Below, piece after piece: positions 46,783 through 59,125 of a stretch of 64,000 bases of DNA (positions are counted from its first letter, which is position 1; every line of letters begins with the position of its first letter). Both the position numbers and the translations under genes were made by a program. The stretch is from Actinorugispora endophytica (GTDB lineage: Bacteria; Actinomycetota; Actinomycetes; Streptosporangiales; Streptosporangiaceae): NCBI RefSeq assembly GCF_004363075.1, contig NZ_SNYN01000008.1, positions 87,935 to 151,934 of the forward strand. The letters run 5' to 3'. The notes under the pieces are model-generated. The model worked only from the letters and a program-made list of their open reading frames with translations. It ran no database searches and was not told where the DNA came from.

Positions 46783-47223
46783 TCAGTCGTCCTCGTCGTC
46801 GTACTCGCGCGGGGCCTTGTACGGGTCGGCCTCACCGGCGGGCTCCGCCCCGGCCGCGGCGCGGGCGACCTCGGCGTCGGCCAGCTTGGCCTTGGCCAGC
46901 AGCTCCTCGATGTGCTCGGCGTTCGCCTGCACCTCGTCGGAGACGAACGTCAGGCTGGGCGTGTGCCGCAGCCCCGTCTGACGGCCGACCTCGGAGCGGA
47001 TCACGCCCTTGGCGCTCTCCAGCGCCGCCGCCGTCCCGGCTTTCTCCTCGTCGGTACCGAACACCGTGTAGTACAGGGTGGCGTCACGCAGGTCGTTGGT
47101 GAGCCGCGCGTCGGTGACCGTCACGAAACCCAGGCGCGGGTCCTTGATGCGGCGCTCCAGCATCTCGGCCACGATCCGCTGAATGCGGTCGGCGAGTTTG
47201 CGCGCGCGTGCGGCGTCAACCAT
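46783..47223 (-). CDS. rbfA: Ribosome-binding factor A
   Basis: 146-residue KH-like cold-shock and 30S maturation factor. Core features [12 protein letters not shown] and L-R-H-T-P-S-L-T-F. The acidic C-terminal tail (Y-D-D-E-D-D) is common in actinomycetes. It lies between the DUF503 gene and truB. Confidence 0.95.
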   Translation of the reverse strand: MVDAARARKLADRIQRIVAEMLERRIKDPRLGFVTVTDARLTNDLRDATLYYTVFGTDEEKAGTAAALESAKGVIRSEVGRQTGLRHTPSLTFVSDEVQANAEHIEELLAKAKLADAEVARAAAGAEPAGEADPYKAPREYDDEDD

Positions 47224-47229
47224 TTGTCT

Positions 47230-47523
47230 CTAGTCCTCGTCGTTGAAGAGCCGCTGCCGGGCCGACAGCAGCTCGATCTCGGGGCGGCCCGCGACCAGGC
47301 GTTCGCAGGAGTCCAGCAGATCGGTGCAGTGGGCCGCGGTGGACGCGACCACCGCCACGCCGATCTCGGCCCGCCGGTGCAGGTCCTGGTCGCCCGTCTC
47401 GGCGGCCGAGACGCTGTACTTGCGCTGGAGCTCGGCGATGATGGGCCGCACCACCGAACGCTTCTGCTTCAGGGAACGGACGTCGCCCAGCAGCAGGTCC
47501 AACGTCAAAGCCCCGATGAACAC
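47230..47523 (-). CDS. DUF503 family protein
   Basis: 97-residue protein of the YlxP/DUF503 family (L-D-L-L-L-G-D-V-R-S-L-K-Q-K-R-S), regularly found between infB and rbfA. A role in ribosome or RNA metabolism is suspected from context only. GTG start at 47523 with ggggtga upstream. Confidence 0.88.
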   Translation of the reverse strand: MFIGALTLDLLLGDVRSLKQKRSVVRPIIAELQRKYSVSAAETGDQDLHRRAEIGVAVVASTAAHCTDLLDSCERLVAGRPEIELLSARQRLFNDED

Positions 47524-47585
47524 GCACTCACCCCGTGGATGTCTGTGTTGTGGATCCGCGTTCCCGGCGCGGTGACCGTGGAACC

Positions 47586-47662
47586 GGGGCGTGTCCCCCG
47601 GACCGCTTCGGGCCCGCCCCCACAGGGGACGTCCGCCCGAAGGCATCCGGGGGACACGCCCC
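47586..47662 (-). terminator. Long hairpin between infB and the DUF503 gene
   Basis: Perfect 17-bp outer stem (47586-47602 with 47646-47662) and an 8-bp inner stem (47606-47613 with 47635-47642). Confidence 0.7.
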
Positions 47663-47667
47663 AAGGG

Positions 47668-47696
47668 CCGGGCCCCGGCTGTGCGCCGGGGCCCGG
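47668..47696 (-). terminator. Terminator of infB
   Basis: Perfect 12-bp stem ccgggccccggc / gccggggcccgg with loop tgtgc, 28 bases beyond the infB stop on the minus strand, in tandem with the larger hairpin at 47586. Confidence 0.75.
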
Positions 47697-47723
47697 GACG
47701 AACCGACGTTCTCACCGGCGACG

Positions 47724-50846
<3,123 letters not shown>

Positions 50847-51099
50847 TGCTCTCCTCTACTTCGGTCCGGGACATGGGCTTGTGCCGGACCGTCGCTAGCT
50901 TGACGTACTCATCGCTGCGTACTCATCGAGCGCTCATCGCAATCTCGACCCGCTTCCGACTCTCGTCTGTTACACAACAATGGGTCAGTGCGTCGGATCT
51001 ACCGACATGACAAGACCCGCCGTCTGTTCAGTCGTTACAACCGAACGAACGGCGTGATCATTCCAACCCTAATCCAGAATCACGGCCGATTCGAATCGA

Positions 51100-51387
51100 T
51101 CAAGCCGCGATGAAGCGTGCGGCGGCTCCCGAGGCGTCGATGCCGCGCTCGGTGCGGAACGCCCGCCGCCAGACACGACGCCGCTGTGCTGACTCCCAAC
51201 ACTGCTGGTCAGGGTGGAGATAGGCACCCCGACCGGGCAGTCGTCGGGCGGTGTCGCACACGATGGCGCCCCCGTCCAGAACCAGCCGCACCAGATCAGA
51301 CTGGACTGCTCGCGACCTGCAGCCCACGCACGTGCGCACGGGAGCCGACGGGCCGACTCCTCGCAGTCTAGCGCGCCGCTGCGTCAT
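51100..51387 (-). CDS. ylxR: YlxR family (DUF448) RNA-binding protein
   Basis: 95-residue protein with the YlxR core R-T-C-V-G-C-R and G-R-G-A-Y-L-H, between nusA and infB as in nearly all bacteria. The ATG at 51387 overlaps the nusA end by 20 bases; the true start could be a little further in. Described in other bacteria as a nucleoid-associated or RNase P-linked factor. Confidence 0.88.
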   Translation of the reverse strand: MTQRRARLRGVGPSAPVRTCVGCRSRAVQSDLVRLVLDGGAIVCDTARRLPGRGAYLHPDQQCWESAQRRRVWRRAFRTERGIDASGAAARFIAA

Positions 51388-52417
51388 CGGAGTCCGACGG
51401 CCCTGTCTGACCGCCCTCCGCGAGCGACTCCTCCTCGGCGCGCCTGGCGGCGAGTTCGGCGTCGGAGCGGATGTCGATGCGCCAGCCGGTCAGGCGCGCG
51501 GCGAGGCGGGCGTTCTGCCCTTCCTTGCCGATCGCCAGCGACTGCTGGTAGTCGGGCACGGTGACGCGCGCGACCCGGGCCGAGGCGTCGAGCACCTCGA
51601 CGTGGGTCACCCTGGCGGGCGAGAGCGCGTTGCCGACGAACTGGGCCGGGTCGTCGGAGTAGTCGACGATGTCGATCTTCTCGCCGTGCAGCTCGGCCAT
51701 GACGTTGCGGACCCGGCTGCCGAGCGGGCCGATGCACGCGCCCTTGGCGTTGACCCCGGCCTTGTTGGACTTGACGGCCATCTTGGTGCGGTGCCCGGCC
51801 TCGCGCGCGATCGCCGCGATCTCGACGGTGCCGTCGGCGATCTCGGGGACCTCCAGCTGGAAGAGCTTGCGCACGAGGTTGGGGTGCGTGCGCGACAGCG
51901 TCACCGACGGGCCGCGGTGCCCCTTGCGGACCTGCACGACGTAGGCGCGCAGCCGGTCGCCGTGGTTGTAGGTCTCGCTCGGAACCTGCTCCTGCGGGGG
52001 CAGGATCGCCTCGATCTTGCCGAGGTCCACCAGCACGTTCCGCGGGTCCTTGCCCTGCTGGATGATGCCGGAGACGACCTCGAACTCGCGGCCCGCGAAC
52101 TCGCCCAGGGTGAGCTCGTCCTCGGCGTCGCGCAGCCGCTGCAGGATGACCTGCTTGGCGGTGGACGTGGCGATGCGGCCGAAGTTGGAGGGGGTGGCGT
52201 CGTACTCCCTGACGAACCGCCCGTCCTCGTCCTTCTCCTGGGCCCACACCGTGACATGCCCCGAGGCACGGTTCAGCTCCACCCGGGCGGGGATCTCGGG
52301 CCCCTCCTGGCGGTGGTACGCGATCAGCAGCGCGTCCTCGATCGCCTTGACGACGAGGTCCACCGAGATGTCCTTCTCGCGCTCCAGACTGCGCAGGACA
52401 CTCATATCGATATCCAC
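51368..52417 (-). CDS. nusA: Transcription termination/antitermination protein NusA
   Basis: 349-residue factor binding RNA polymerase and nascent RNA. N-domain, S1 domain (about 135-200, [11 protein letters not shown]), and two KH domains ([12 protein letters not shown] and [12 protein letters not shown]). It lacks the acidic repeats of E. coli NusA, as usual in actinomycetes. GTG start at 52417 with gggggag upstream. Confidence 0.96.
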   Translation of the reverse strand: MDIDMSVLRSLEREKDISVDLVVKAIEDALLIAYHRQEGPEIPARVELNRASGHVTVWAQEKDEDGRFVREYDATPSNFGRIATSTAKQVILQRLRDAEDELTLGEFAGREFEVVSGIIQQGKDPRNVLVDLGKIEAILPPQEQVPSETYNHGDRLRAYVVQVRKGHRGPSVTLSRTHPNLVRKLFQLEVPEIADGTVEIAAIAREAGHRTKMAVKSNKAGVNAKGACIGPLGSRVRNVMAELHGEKIDIVDYSDDPAQFVGNALSPARVTHVEVLDASARVARVTVPDYQQSLAIGKEGQNARLAARLTGWRIDIRSDAELAARRAEEESLAEGGQTGPSDSDDAAAR

Positions 52418-52429
52418 GGGGCTCCCCCT

Positions 52430-52909
52430 CTAGTCCGCCGCGTCGTCGTCATCGTGACGGAATTCAACCTGGACCTTGCCGCGCCCCAGGTCGGAGAAGG
52501 CGTACGCCCGGCTCTGACCGTCGACGTCCAAGGTGACGCCCGTTTCGTCGGCGTGTGTCACGCGCCCCCGCACCTGGCCCCCGGCGAGCAGCGGCGCGTG
52601 CACCAGGCGGCCCCGCGCGCGTCTCCAGTGCCGCGGCTCCGTGAGCGGACGGTCCACACCGGGCGAGGTCACCTCCAGCACGTAGGGAGACTGCCCCATG
52701 GCATCGGTCGCGTCAAGCGTGCTGGCGATCGTCTGGCTGACCTCGCCGACGATGTCGAGGTCGACGCCGTCGTCGGAGTCCACCACGACCCGCACCAGCC
52801 GACGCTTGCCGACCGGGGTGACCACCAGGTCCTCCAGGTCGAGTCCTGCCTCGGCCAGGACGGGTTCCAGCAGCTGCGCGAGACGGTCATGGCGAGCCTG
52901 CGCTCCCAT
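52430..52909 (-). CDS. rimP: Ribosome maturation factor RimP
   Basis: 159-residue 30S assembly factor with the two-domain RimP pattern (L-V-R-V-V-V-D-S-D-D-G-V-D and Y-V-L-E-V-T-S-P-G-V-D-R-P-L). First gene of the rimP-nusA-ylxR-infB operon. The ATG at 52909 has ggagga upstream. Confidence 0.95.
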   Translation of the reverse strand: MGAQARHDRLAQLLEPVLAEAGLDLEDLVVTPVGKRRLVRVVVDSDDGVDLDIVGEVSQTIASTLDATDAMGQSPYVLEVTSPGVDRPLTEPRHWRRARGRLVHAPLLAGGQVRGRVTHADETGVTLDVDGQSRAYAFSDLGRGKVQVEFRHDDDDAAD

Positions 52910-53191
52910 CGGTGATCCTCCTCGGCGAATTCCGTCCCGGGTCGCGGCGACGGCGGGGCGGTCCAGCTGTGCACGTAGTCGTCCGCTCGCCCCTGTGGGC
53001 GGCGGTTTTGATCCAAGAGTATCCACAGTCAGCGCTTTTCCCGGCATTGTTCGCCCCATCGAGTGGCGCCGGCACCCCGCGCGGGCCCCCTTCCGGGGAC
53101 GCGGGAACCGGTTCCCGGACGCGCCGGGAACGCGTCCGGCGTGGAAGGATGGTGCCGCCCGCCCCTCTTCCCCGCGCTCCAGGAGGCACCG

Positions 53192-53674
53192 TTGCGCCAC
53201 GACGCCCTCAACCGCCGCACGGTACTCGGCGGCGCGCTGGCGGCGGCCGCCGCCCTCGGGCTCGGCGGCTGCCGGGGCGCGGACTGGTACCCCAGCGAGA
53301 TCTCCCCCGACGAGTACCTGCTGCGCTCGGCGATCGCGGAGAAGCAGCGGCTGATCGCCCGGTACGCGGCGCTGCTCGACAACGGGCGGTCGACCGACCC
53401 CGAGCTGCACGAGGCGTTCCGCTCGCACCACGAGCGGCACCTGGCGGTGCTCCGCGAGCGGCTGCCCGAGCACGGCGGGGGCGAGCCGTCCCCGTCGGCG
53501 AGCCCCGAGGCCCGGCCCGACCCCGACGAGCGGGGGCTGCGGGTCGCCGAGGAGGCCGCCGCCGCCAACCGGCTGCGCCAACTCGGCGAGGCCGCCGACC
53601 CCGCGCTGGCACAGCTCTTCGCCGGTATCGGCGCGTGCGAGGCCGGCCACGCCCACTCCCTGCCGGAGGCCTAG
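53192..53674 (+). CDS. Tat-type lipoprotein of ferritin-like type
   Basis: 160-residue secreted protein. The TTG at 53192 is chosen because a perfect aggagg lies 5 bases upstream. The N-terminus carries a twin-arginine N-R-R-T-V-L-G-G followed by a hydrophobic run and lipobox L-G-G-C, so it looks like a Tat-exported lipoprotein. The rest is helical with many His/Glu. It is followed directly, also with a TTG start, by a DUF4439 ferritin-like protein; both probably form a surface iron-handling pair. Function inferred. Confidence 0.75.
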   Translation: MRHDALNRRTVLGGALAAAAALGLGGCRGADWYPSEISPDEYLLRSAIAEKQRLIARYAALLDNGRSTDPELHEAFRSHHERHLAVLRERLPEHGGGEPSPSASPEARPDPDERGLRVAEEAAAANRLRQLGEAADPALAQLFAGIGACEAGHAHSLPEA

Positions 53675-54130
53675 TTGACCAGCAGTCCCAGCCCCAGTCC
53701 CACCGGCGCGCAGGCGGCCGCGGTCGTCGCGCTGCAGGACGCCCTGCTGACCGAGCACGCGGCGGTGCACGGGTACGGCTTCGCCGCCGCCAAGCTCACC
53801 GGCGAGCGGCACGACCTGTACCTGGGACACATGGACGAGCACCGCGCCGGCCGGGACGCCCTGCGCGCCGAGCTGGTCGACCGCGAGGCCGTCCCGGCCG
53901 CGGGCGAGCAGGCCTACACGCTGCCCGAGGACACCGGCGAGGAGTCGCTGGCGTCCTTCGCCGTCGGCCTGGAGGAGGCGACCGCCCAGGCGTACCTGGA
54001 GCTGGCCGCCGTCTCCGACCCCGCCCTGCGCGACCTCGCGGGCCGTGCCCTGCGCGCGGCCACCGTACGCGCCCTGGACCTCGGAGCCCCCCTGTCCGCC
54101 TTCCCCGGCTTCCCCGGAGGGGAGCTCTAG
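53675..54130 (+). CDS. DUF4439 ferritin-like domain protein
   Basis: 151-residue helical protein of the DUF4439 family (A-L-L-T-E-H-A-A-V-H-G-Y-G and H-M-D-E-H-R-A-G-R-D), ferritin-like four-helix type. The TTG at 53675 immediately follows the previous stop and has ggagg 5 bases upstream, so it is coupled. This gene is next to rimP in many actinomycetes. Metal binding is suggested by the His/Glu pattern. Confidence 0.83.
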   Translation: MTSSPSPSPTGAQAAAVVALQDALLTEHAAVHGYGFAAAKLTGERHDLYLGHMDEHRAGRDALRAELVDREAVPAAGEQAYTLPEDTGEESLASFAVGLEEATAQAYLELAAVSDPALRDLAGRALRAATVRALDLGAPLSAFPGFPGGEL

Positions 54131-54134
54131 CCGC

Positions 54135-54210
54135 CCCCTCCGCTGATCTTGACCTTTTCGGGGTCTCGACCGTCTTCGAGACCCCGAAAAGGTCAAGATC
54201 AGCGGAGGGG
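54135..54210. terminator. GATCTTG-family hairpin 4: perfect 35-bp stem
   Basis: Arms 54135-54169 and 54176-54210 are perfectly complementary over 35 bases, with a 6-base loop, between convergent genes. The arms contain tgatcttgaccttttcgggg and its complement. Strong bidirectional terminator candidate; its inner part matches hairpin 2. Confidence 0.9.
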
Positions 54211-54222
54211 AACGACGGGCGG

Positions 54223-55974
54223 TCAGCTCTCGGCGACGACGGCCGCGACCGTGTCGACCACGGCGTCCAGCGCGATCTCCGAGCGCTCGCCGGTGGCGCG
54301 GTCGCGGAGTTCGACCACGCCGTCGGCCAGGCCCCTGCCGATGATGACGCCGGTGGGGATGCCGAGCAGTTCGGCGTCGGTGAACTTCACGCCGGGCGAG
54401 ACGCCCTTGCGGTCGTCCACCAGGACCCGCACGCCGCGGTCCGCCAGCTCCCGCGCGACGCGCAGCGCGACCTCGATCTGCTCGCCCTTGCCGGTGCCGA
54501 CCACGTGCACGTCGGCGGGCGCGACCTGTCGCGGCCAGACGATGCCCTTGTCGTCGTGCGACTGCTCGACGATGGCGGCGACCACGCGCGAGACGCCGAT
54601 GCCGTAGGAGCCCATGGTGACGCGCCGGGGCTTTCCGTCGGGGCCGAGCGCGTCGAGCGAGAAGGCGTCGGCGTACTTGCGGCCGAGCTGGAAGACGTGG
54701 CCGATCTCGATGCCGCGCGCGGTGTAGAGGGTGCCGTCCCCGTCGGGGGAGGGGTCGCCGTCGCGCACCTCGGCGGCCTCGACGGTGCCGTCGGGGGTGA
54801 AGTCCCGCCCGCACACCAGGTCGACGACGTGGTGGTCGGCCTCGTCCGCGCCGGTGACCCAGGCGGTGCCCTCGACCACGCGCGGGTCCACCAGGTAGCG
54901 GAGCTTGTTGGAGAGCAGCGCGCCGGGGCCGATGTAGCCCTTGACCAGGAAGGGGTAGGCCGCGAAGTCCGCCTCCTCCAGGAGGGCGACCTCGAACGGA
55001 TCCAGGGACGCCTCCAGCCGCTTCATGTCGACCTCGCGGTCGCCGGGCAGGCCGACGCCGATGACCTCCCAGTCGGTCCCGCCGGGGCGGCGGACCTTGA
55101 CCAGGATGTTCTTGAGGGTGTCGGCGGCGGTGAAGGAGCGCCCCAGCCCCGCGTCGTTGAGGAAGCGCACCAGCGACTCGATGGTGGGGGTGTCGGGGGT
55201 GTGGTGCTTCCGCGCCTCGGGCAGCCCCTCGACGGGCCGCGCGGCGGGCGCGGGGGTGGACACGGCCTCGACGTTGGCGGCGTAGTCGGACCCGGTGCTG
55301 CGCACGAAGGTGTCCTCGCCGCTGGGCGCGACCGCGAGGAACTCCTCGGACGCCGAGCCGCCCATCGCCCCGGAGGTGGCCTTGACGACCACGTACTCCA
55401 GGCCGAGCCGGTCGAAGACGCGGACGTAGGCCGCGCGGTGCGCGTCGTAGGAGCGCTGGAGCCCCTCGTCGTCGATGTCGAAGGAGTAGGAGTCCTTCAT
55501 GTGGAACTCGCGCCCGCGCAGGATGCCCGCGCGCGGGCGGGCCTCGTCCCGGAACTTCTCCTGGATCTGGTAGAGCGTGACCGGGAAGTCCTTGTACGAG
55601 GAGTACTCGCCCTTGACGAGCAGGGTGAACAGCTCCTCGTGGGTGGGGCCGAGCAGGTAGTCGGCGCCCTTGCGGTCCTGGAGCCGGAACAGGGTGTCGC
55701 CGTACTCGGTCCAGCGGTCGGTGGCCTCGTAGTACTCGCGGGGCAGGAGCGCGGGCAGCAGCACCTCCTGGCCGCCGATGCGGTTCATCTCCTCGCGCAC
55801 CACGGCGGAGACGTTCTCCAGCACGATCTTGCCCAGGGGGAGCCAGGAGTAGACGCCGGGCGCGGCGCGGCGCACGAAGCCGCCGCGCACCAGGAGCTTG
55901 TGGCTCGGCACCTCGGCGTCCGCCGGGTCCTCACGCAGGGTGCGCAGGAACAGGTTCGACATCCGCAGCAGCAC
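54223..55974 (-). CDS. proS: Prolyl-tRNA synthetase
   Basis: 583-residue class II synthetase charging tRNA-Pro. Motif 2 R-D-E-A-R-P-R-A-G and motif 3 G-I-G-V-S-R are visible, with an editing-like insertion between them and the anticodon-binding domain at the C-terminus. The GTG at 55974 is chosen because gagga lies 6 bases upstream; the ATG at 55962 is an alternative. Confidence 0.95.
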   Translation of the reverse strand: MLLRMSNLFLRTLREDPADAEVPSHKLLVRGGFVRRAAPGVYSWLPLGKIVLENVSAVVREEMNRIGGQEVLLPALLPREYYEATDRWTEYGDTLFRLQDRKGADYLLGPTHEELFTLLVKGEYSSYKDFPVTLYQIQEKFRDEARPRAGILRGREFHMKDSYSFDIDDEGLQRSYDAHRAAYVRVFDRLGLEYVVVKATSGAMGGSASEEFLAVAPSGEDTFVRSTGSDYAANVEAVSTPAPAARPVEGLPEARKHHTPDTPTIESLVRFLNDAGLGRSFTAADTLKNILVKVRRPGGTDWEVIGVGLPGDREVDMKRLEASLDPFEVALLEEADFAAYPFLVKGYIGPGALLSNKLRYLVDPRVVEGTAWVTGADEADHHVVDLVCGRDFTPDGTVEAAEVRDGDPSPDGDGTLYTARGIEIGHVFQLGRKYADAFSLDALGPDGKPRRVTMGSYGIGVSRVVAAIVEQSHDDKGIVWPRQVAPADVHVVGTGKGEQIEVALRVARELADRGVRVLVDDRKGVSPGVKFTDAELLGIPTGVIIGRGLADGVVELRDRATGERSEIALDAVVDTVAAVVAES

Positions 55975-56195
55975 GGTCACTCCTCGGTGGGGTGGCGGAG
56001 GCAATCCGCTCGGGGCTTTCGGTCCGGAGCGCCGTAGGCGTCGTCCGGGAGGGCTTCCAGGCTAGCGGCCGCCGGGGGCGGAGCGCCCCGGTTCCGCGCC
56101 GGCGGGAGACGCGGCGCACCCCCCTCCCCGCTGCGTCTACCGTTGGAGCGGGCCGAAACGGGCCGTACGGGAAACAGCGGGCGGGGTGGGAACTG

Positions 56196-57029
56196 ATGGG
56201 CAGGCGCGACAACGGGGACGCGCGGGAGCGGCCCGGGACGGAGCTGCTGCGCGACGCCGACCGGCCCGACTCCTGGATCCTGATGGTCGGCGGGACGCCC
56301 CAGTCCCACGTCGACCTGGCCGACCCCACCCACCTGGACTTCGAGTACGTGCGTCGGCTCGGGCACGTGGTGGACCTGGTGGCGCCCGAGCGGGAGCCCG
56401 TCGACGTCTTCCACCTCGGCGCGGGCGCGCTCACCCTCGCCCGCTACGTGGCCGCCACCCGGCCGGGGTCGCGCCAGCGCGCCGTGGACATCGACCCCGA
56501 CCTGATCGCGCTGGTGCGGCGGGAGCTGCCGTGGGACCGCCGCGCCGATCTGCGGGTGGGCACCGGCGACGCCCGCGCCTGGCTGACCGGGCGCAGGGAC
56601 GGGAGCGCCGACCTCGTGGTCGCCGACGTCTTCTCGGGCGCGCGCACCCCCGCGCACCTGACCTCGGTGGAGTTCACCGCCGAGGCCTCCCGGGTCCTGC
56701 GGCCCGGCGGCGTGTACGCGGTGAACGTGGGCGACGGCCAGGCGCTGAGGCACGCCCGCTCCCAGGTCGCCACCGCGGCGGCGGTCTTCCCGCACCTGGC
56801 GCTGATCGCCGAGCCCTCCGTGCTGCGCGGGCGGCGGTTCGGGAACCTGGTCCTGCTCGCCGGCCACCGGCGGCTGCCCGTGGACGAGCTCGCCCGGCGC
56901 GCGCACCGCGACCCCGACATGGCGCGCCTGCTGTCCGGCTCCGAACTCGACCGCTTCGCCTCGGGAGCCGTCCCCGTGGACGACGCGACGGCCAGGGACT
57001 CCCCCGCCCCGCCCGACGGGGTCTTCTGA
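56196..57029 (+). CDS. Spermidine-synthase-like methyltransferase
   Basis: 277-residue protein with a Rossmann S-adenosylmethionine fold: V-F-H-L-G-A-G-A-L-T (motif I), A-V-D-I-D-P (motif II acidic), V-V-A-D-V-F-S-G (motif IV). It resembles spermidine synthase family members used in actinomycetes for unknown methyl or aminopropyl transfers. It diverges from proS and converges with an unknown gene. Substrate unknown. Confidence 0.82.
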   Translation: MGRRDNGDARERPGTELLRDADRPDSWILMVGGTPQSHVDLADPTHLDFEYVRRLGHVVDLVAPEREPVDVFHLGAGALTLARYVAATRPGSRQRAVDIDPDLIALVRRELPWDRRADLRVGTGDARAWLTGRRDGSADLVVADVFSGARTPAHLTSVEFTAEASRVLRPGGVYAVNVGDGQALRHARSQVATAAAVFPHLALIAEPSVLRGRRFGNLVLLAGHRRLPVDELARRAHRDPDMARLLSGSELDRFASGAVPVDDATARDSPAPPDGVF

Positions 57030-57040
57030 CGGGCGCCGGG

Positions 57041-57724
57041 TCAGGCGGGGAGTTCGCGGTCGATCATGTTGCTGAACTCGGGGGAGTGCTTGACCTGCAC
57101 ACCGCCGCCGTCGGCCGGGAGCGTGGACATCCCGTGCACCCTGCCCCCGCGCCACCACAGCAGCTGGTCGGTGACCGCGCCGTCCGTGCGCAGGTCGAGG
57201 AAGGTCCGGTACAGGAACGGGATCACCGGCATGGAGCGGCGGCTGCGCAGCACCGTGTAGACCATCGTGTTGGCGTCCGGCAGCATCACCAGCGCGCCGT
57301 GGGGCGCGGGCTCCCGCATGAGTTCGGGCAGCCGCATGACGTGCGCGGACCCGGCCCAGTCGACGCCGTGCACGATCCGCACGTCGGTGTCGGTCCCCGA
57401 GTACAGCGCCTGCTCCCGGACCTGGTCGTACGCCATGTTGCCCAGCGCGGTGAACCAGAGGTCCTGCTTGTCGCGGCCCCACGCCCGGGTGTGGCGCTTG
57501 TCCAGGACGATGCCGGAGTAGCTGCCGGGGTCGGTGCGGTAGATCAGCAGCGCGGTCAGGAGCGGGTTGACGGAGTAGGCGAGCTTGTCCGTGCCCATCG
57601 CGCCGGGGTCTCCGGTGAGCAGCACGCGCAGCCACGGCGCGGCCTCGTGGAAGGGGACGTGCAGCAGCCGCTCGTGCAGGTTGTCCTGGGGGCCGGAGTA
57701 GCGGCCGGGGTGGGGAGGGTTCAT
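57041..57724 (-). CDS. Protein of unknown function
   Basis: 227-residue protein, no family recognised. Visible: no signal peptide, no membrane helix, several aromatic motifs such as W-F-T-A-L-G-N-M-A-Y-D and D-Q-L-L-W-W-R-G-G. Codon use looks normal for the window, and the frame is well separated from the convergent methyltransferase gene by 11 bases. It diverges from the histidine kinase gene across a 210-base region with two strong palindromes. The ATG at 57724 is the first in the frame with homology-like composition. Confidence 0.7.
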   Translation of the reverse strand: MNPPHPGRYSGPQDNLHERLLHVPFHEAAPWLRVLLTGDPGAMGTDKLAYSVNPLLTALLIYRTDPGSYSGIVLDKRHTRAWGRDKQDLWFTALGNMAYDQVREQALYSGTDTDVRIVHGVDWAGSAHVMRLPELMREPAPHGALVMLPDANTMVYTVLRSRRSMPVIPFLYRTFLDLRTDGAVTDQLLWWRGGRVHGMSTLPADGGGVQVKHSPEFSNMIDRELPA

Positions 57725-57746
57725 TGGGTTCGGGCCGGTTCCTTGC

Positions 57747-57808
57747 CGTGGTCCTGTGGTTTCCTCGGAAACCTCGCGGGTGAACACCGAGGAAACCACA
57801 AGATCACG
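57747..57808. repeat. GATCTTG-family hairpin 5
   Basis: 22-base arms 57747-57768 (cgtggtcctgtggtttcctc..) and 57787-57808 (..gaggaaaccacaagatcacg), two mismatches, 18-base loop. Unusual for this family here because it lies between divergent genes, not at gene ends. Confidence 0.65.
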
Positions 57809-57847
57809 TGTCCGCCCTCCCTCTGACGCGGAGCACGGGCGCCGCGC

Positions 57848-57889
57848 TCCCGGGCGCGGGTACTTCCCGGGGAGTACCCGCGCCCGGGA
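57848..57889. promoter_or_regulatory. Perfect 17-bp palindrome before the histidine kinase gene
   Basis: Arms 57848-57864 and 57873-57889 (tcccgggcgcgggtact and its complement), 8-base loop, ending 46 bases before the kinase ATG. It could be an operator for autoregulation or an RNA leader hairpin. Confidence 0.6.
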
Positions 57890-57934
57890 ACGGGCCTCCG
57901 TTCGACGGACGCGCGGAGCCGGGGCGCGCGCATA

Positions 57935-59101
57935 ATGTCGGTACCGATGAAGCGCTTCCTCCGGATCACGCACGGGGACCTGGCCCTGACCCTGGGGGTC
58001 GGCGGCCTCGTCGCCGTGTCCACCTTCTTCTCCCTGACGGACCCGGCGGGCGCGGTGCGGGCGGACGACCTCGGGTCGCTGCTGCCGTGGGGGCTGCCGC
58101 TCATGGTGCTGGCGGTCGCGCCGCTGCTGTGGCGCACCGTCGCGCCGGTCCCGGTGGCCGCGGTGTCCGCCCTGGCGACCACCCTCTACTATCCGCTCTC
58201 CTACCCCGACAACCTCGTCATCGTCGCGGGCGCGCTCGCGCTGTTCACCGTGGTCGAGCGGGGGTACCGCCGCACGGGCTGGCTGCTTGGCCTGCTCCAG
58301 TTCCTCATCATCCACGTGTTCGAGGCGATCCACTTCGGACTGCCCCGCCTGCAGTACGCGCTGAGCATGCTCGCGTGGGTGCTCGTGGTGCTCATCAGCG
58401 GCGAGGTGGCGCGCAAGCGCCGGGAGTACCGGGCGGTGGTGCGCGAGCGCGCCGAGGAGGCGGCCCGCACCCGGGAGGAGGAGCTGCGCCGCCGCGCGTC
58501 GGACGAGCGGCTGCGGCTGGCGCGCGAGGTGCACGACGTCGTCGCGCACAACATCTCGCTGATCAACGTGCAGGCGGGCAGCGCGCTCTACCTGATCGAC
58601 TCCGAGCCCGAGCGCGCCGCCGAGGCGCTGGCCGCGATCAAGCAGGCCAGTAAGGAGACCCTGCGGGAGCTGCGCTCGACGCTCGGCGTGCTGCGCGCGG
58701 TGGACGAGGACGCCCCGCGCTCGCCCCTGCCCGGCCTGGACCGGCTGGACGAGCTGGTCGCGGGGGCGCGGACCGCGGGCGTCGGGATACGCCTGCGCGT
58801 CACCGGGGAGCCGCGCAGGCCCGCCGCGGGCGTCGACTCTGCGGCGTACCGCATCGTGCAGGAGTCCCTGACCAACGTGGTGCGGCACTCCGGAGCCGGA
58901 TCGGTCACCGTGGACGTGGGGTACGCCGCCGACGGCGTGTCCATCCTCGTGGTGGACGACGGCCGGGGCCCGGCCGACGGCGGTGCCCCCGGCAACGGCA
59001 TCAACGGGATGCGCGAGCGCGCCGTCGCCCTGGGCGGCGAACTGGACGCCGGACCGCCCCCCGGCGGAGGCTTCAGGGTGCGGGCGTGGCTGCCCGACTG
59101 A
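57935..59101 (+). CDS. Sensor histidine kinase (NarL/DesK type)
   Basis: 388-residue membrane sensor: about four to five hydrophobic segments in the first ~150 residues, a coiled stretch, HisKA_3 phospho-acceptor in E-V-H-D-V-V-A-H-N-I-S, and an HATPase with V-V-D-D-G-R-G and G-N-G-I-N-G-M-R-E-R. No large extracellular domain, so it may sense membrane state or redox. It is followed 24 bases later by its response regulator, then by cydAB. Confidence 0.94.
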   Translation: MSVPMKRFLRITHGDLALTLGVGGLVAVSTFFSLTDPAGAVRADDLGSLLPWGLPLMVLAVAPLLWRTVAPVPVAAVSALATTLYYPLSYPDNLVIVAGALALFTVVERGYRRTGWLLGLLQFLIIHVFEAIHFGLPRLQYALSMLAWVLVVLISGEVARKRREYRAVVRERAEEAARTREEELRRRASDERLRLAREVHDVVAHNISLINVQAGSALYLIDSEPERAAEALAAIKQASKETLRELRSTLGVLRAVDEDAPRSPLPGLDRLDELVAGARTAGVGIRLRVTGEPRRPAAGVDSAAYRIVQESLTNVVRHSGAGSVTVDVGYAADGVSILVVDDGRGPADGGAPGNGINGMRERAVALGGELDAGPPPGGGFRVRAWLPD

Positions 59102-59125
59102 CGTGACTTCGACGAGGGGCACCGC

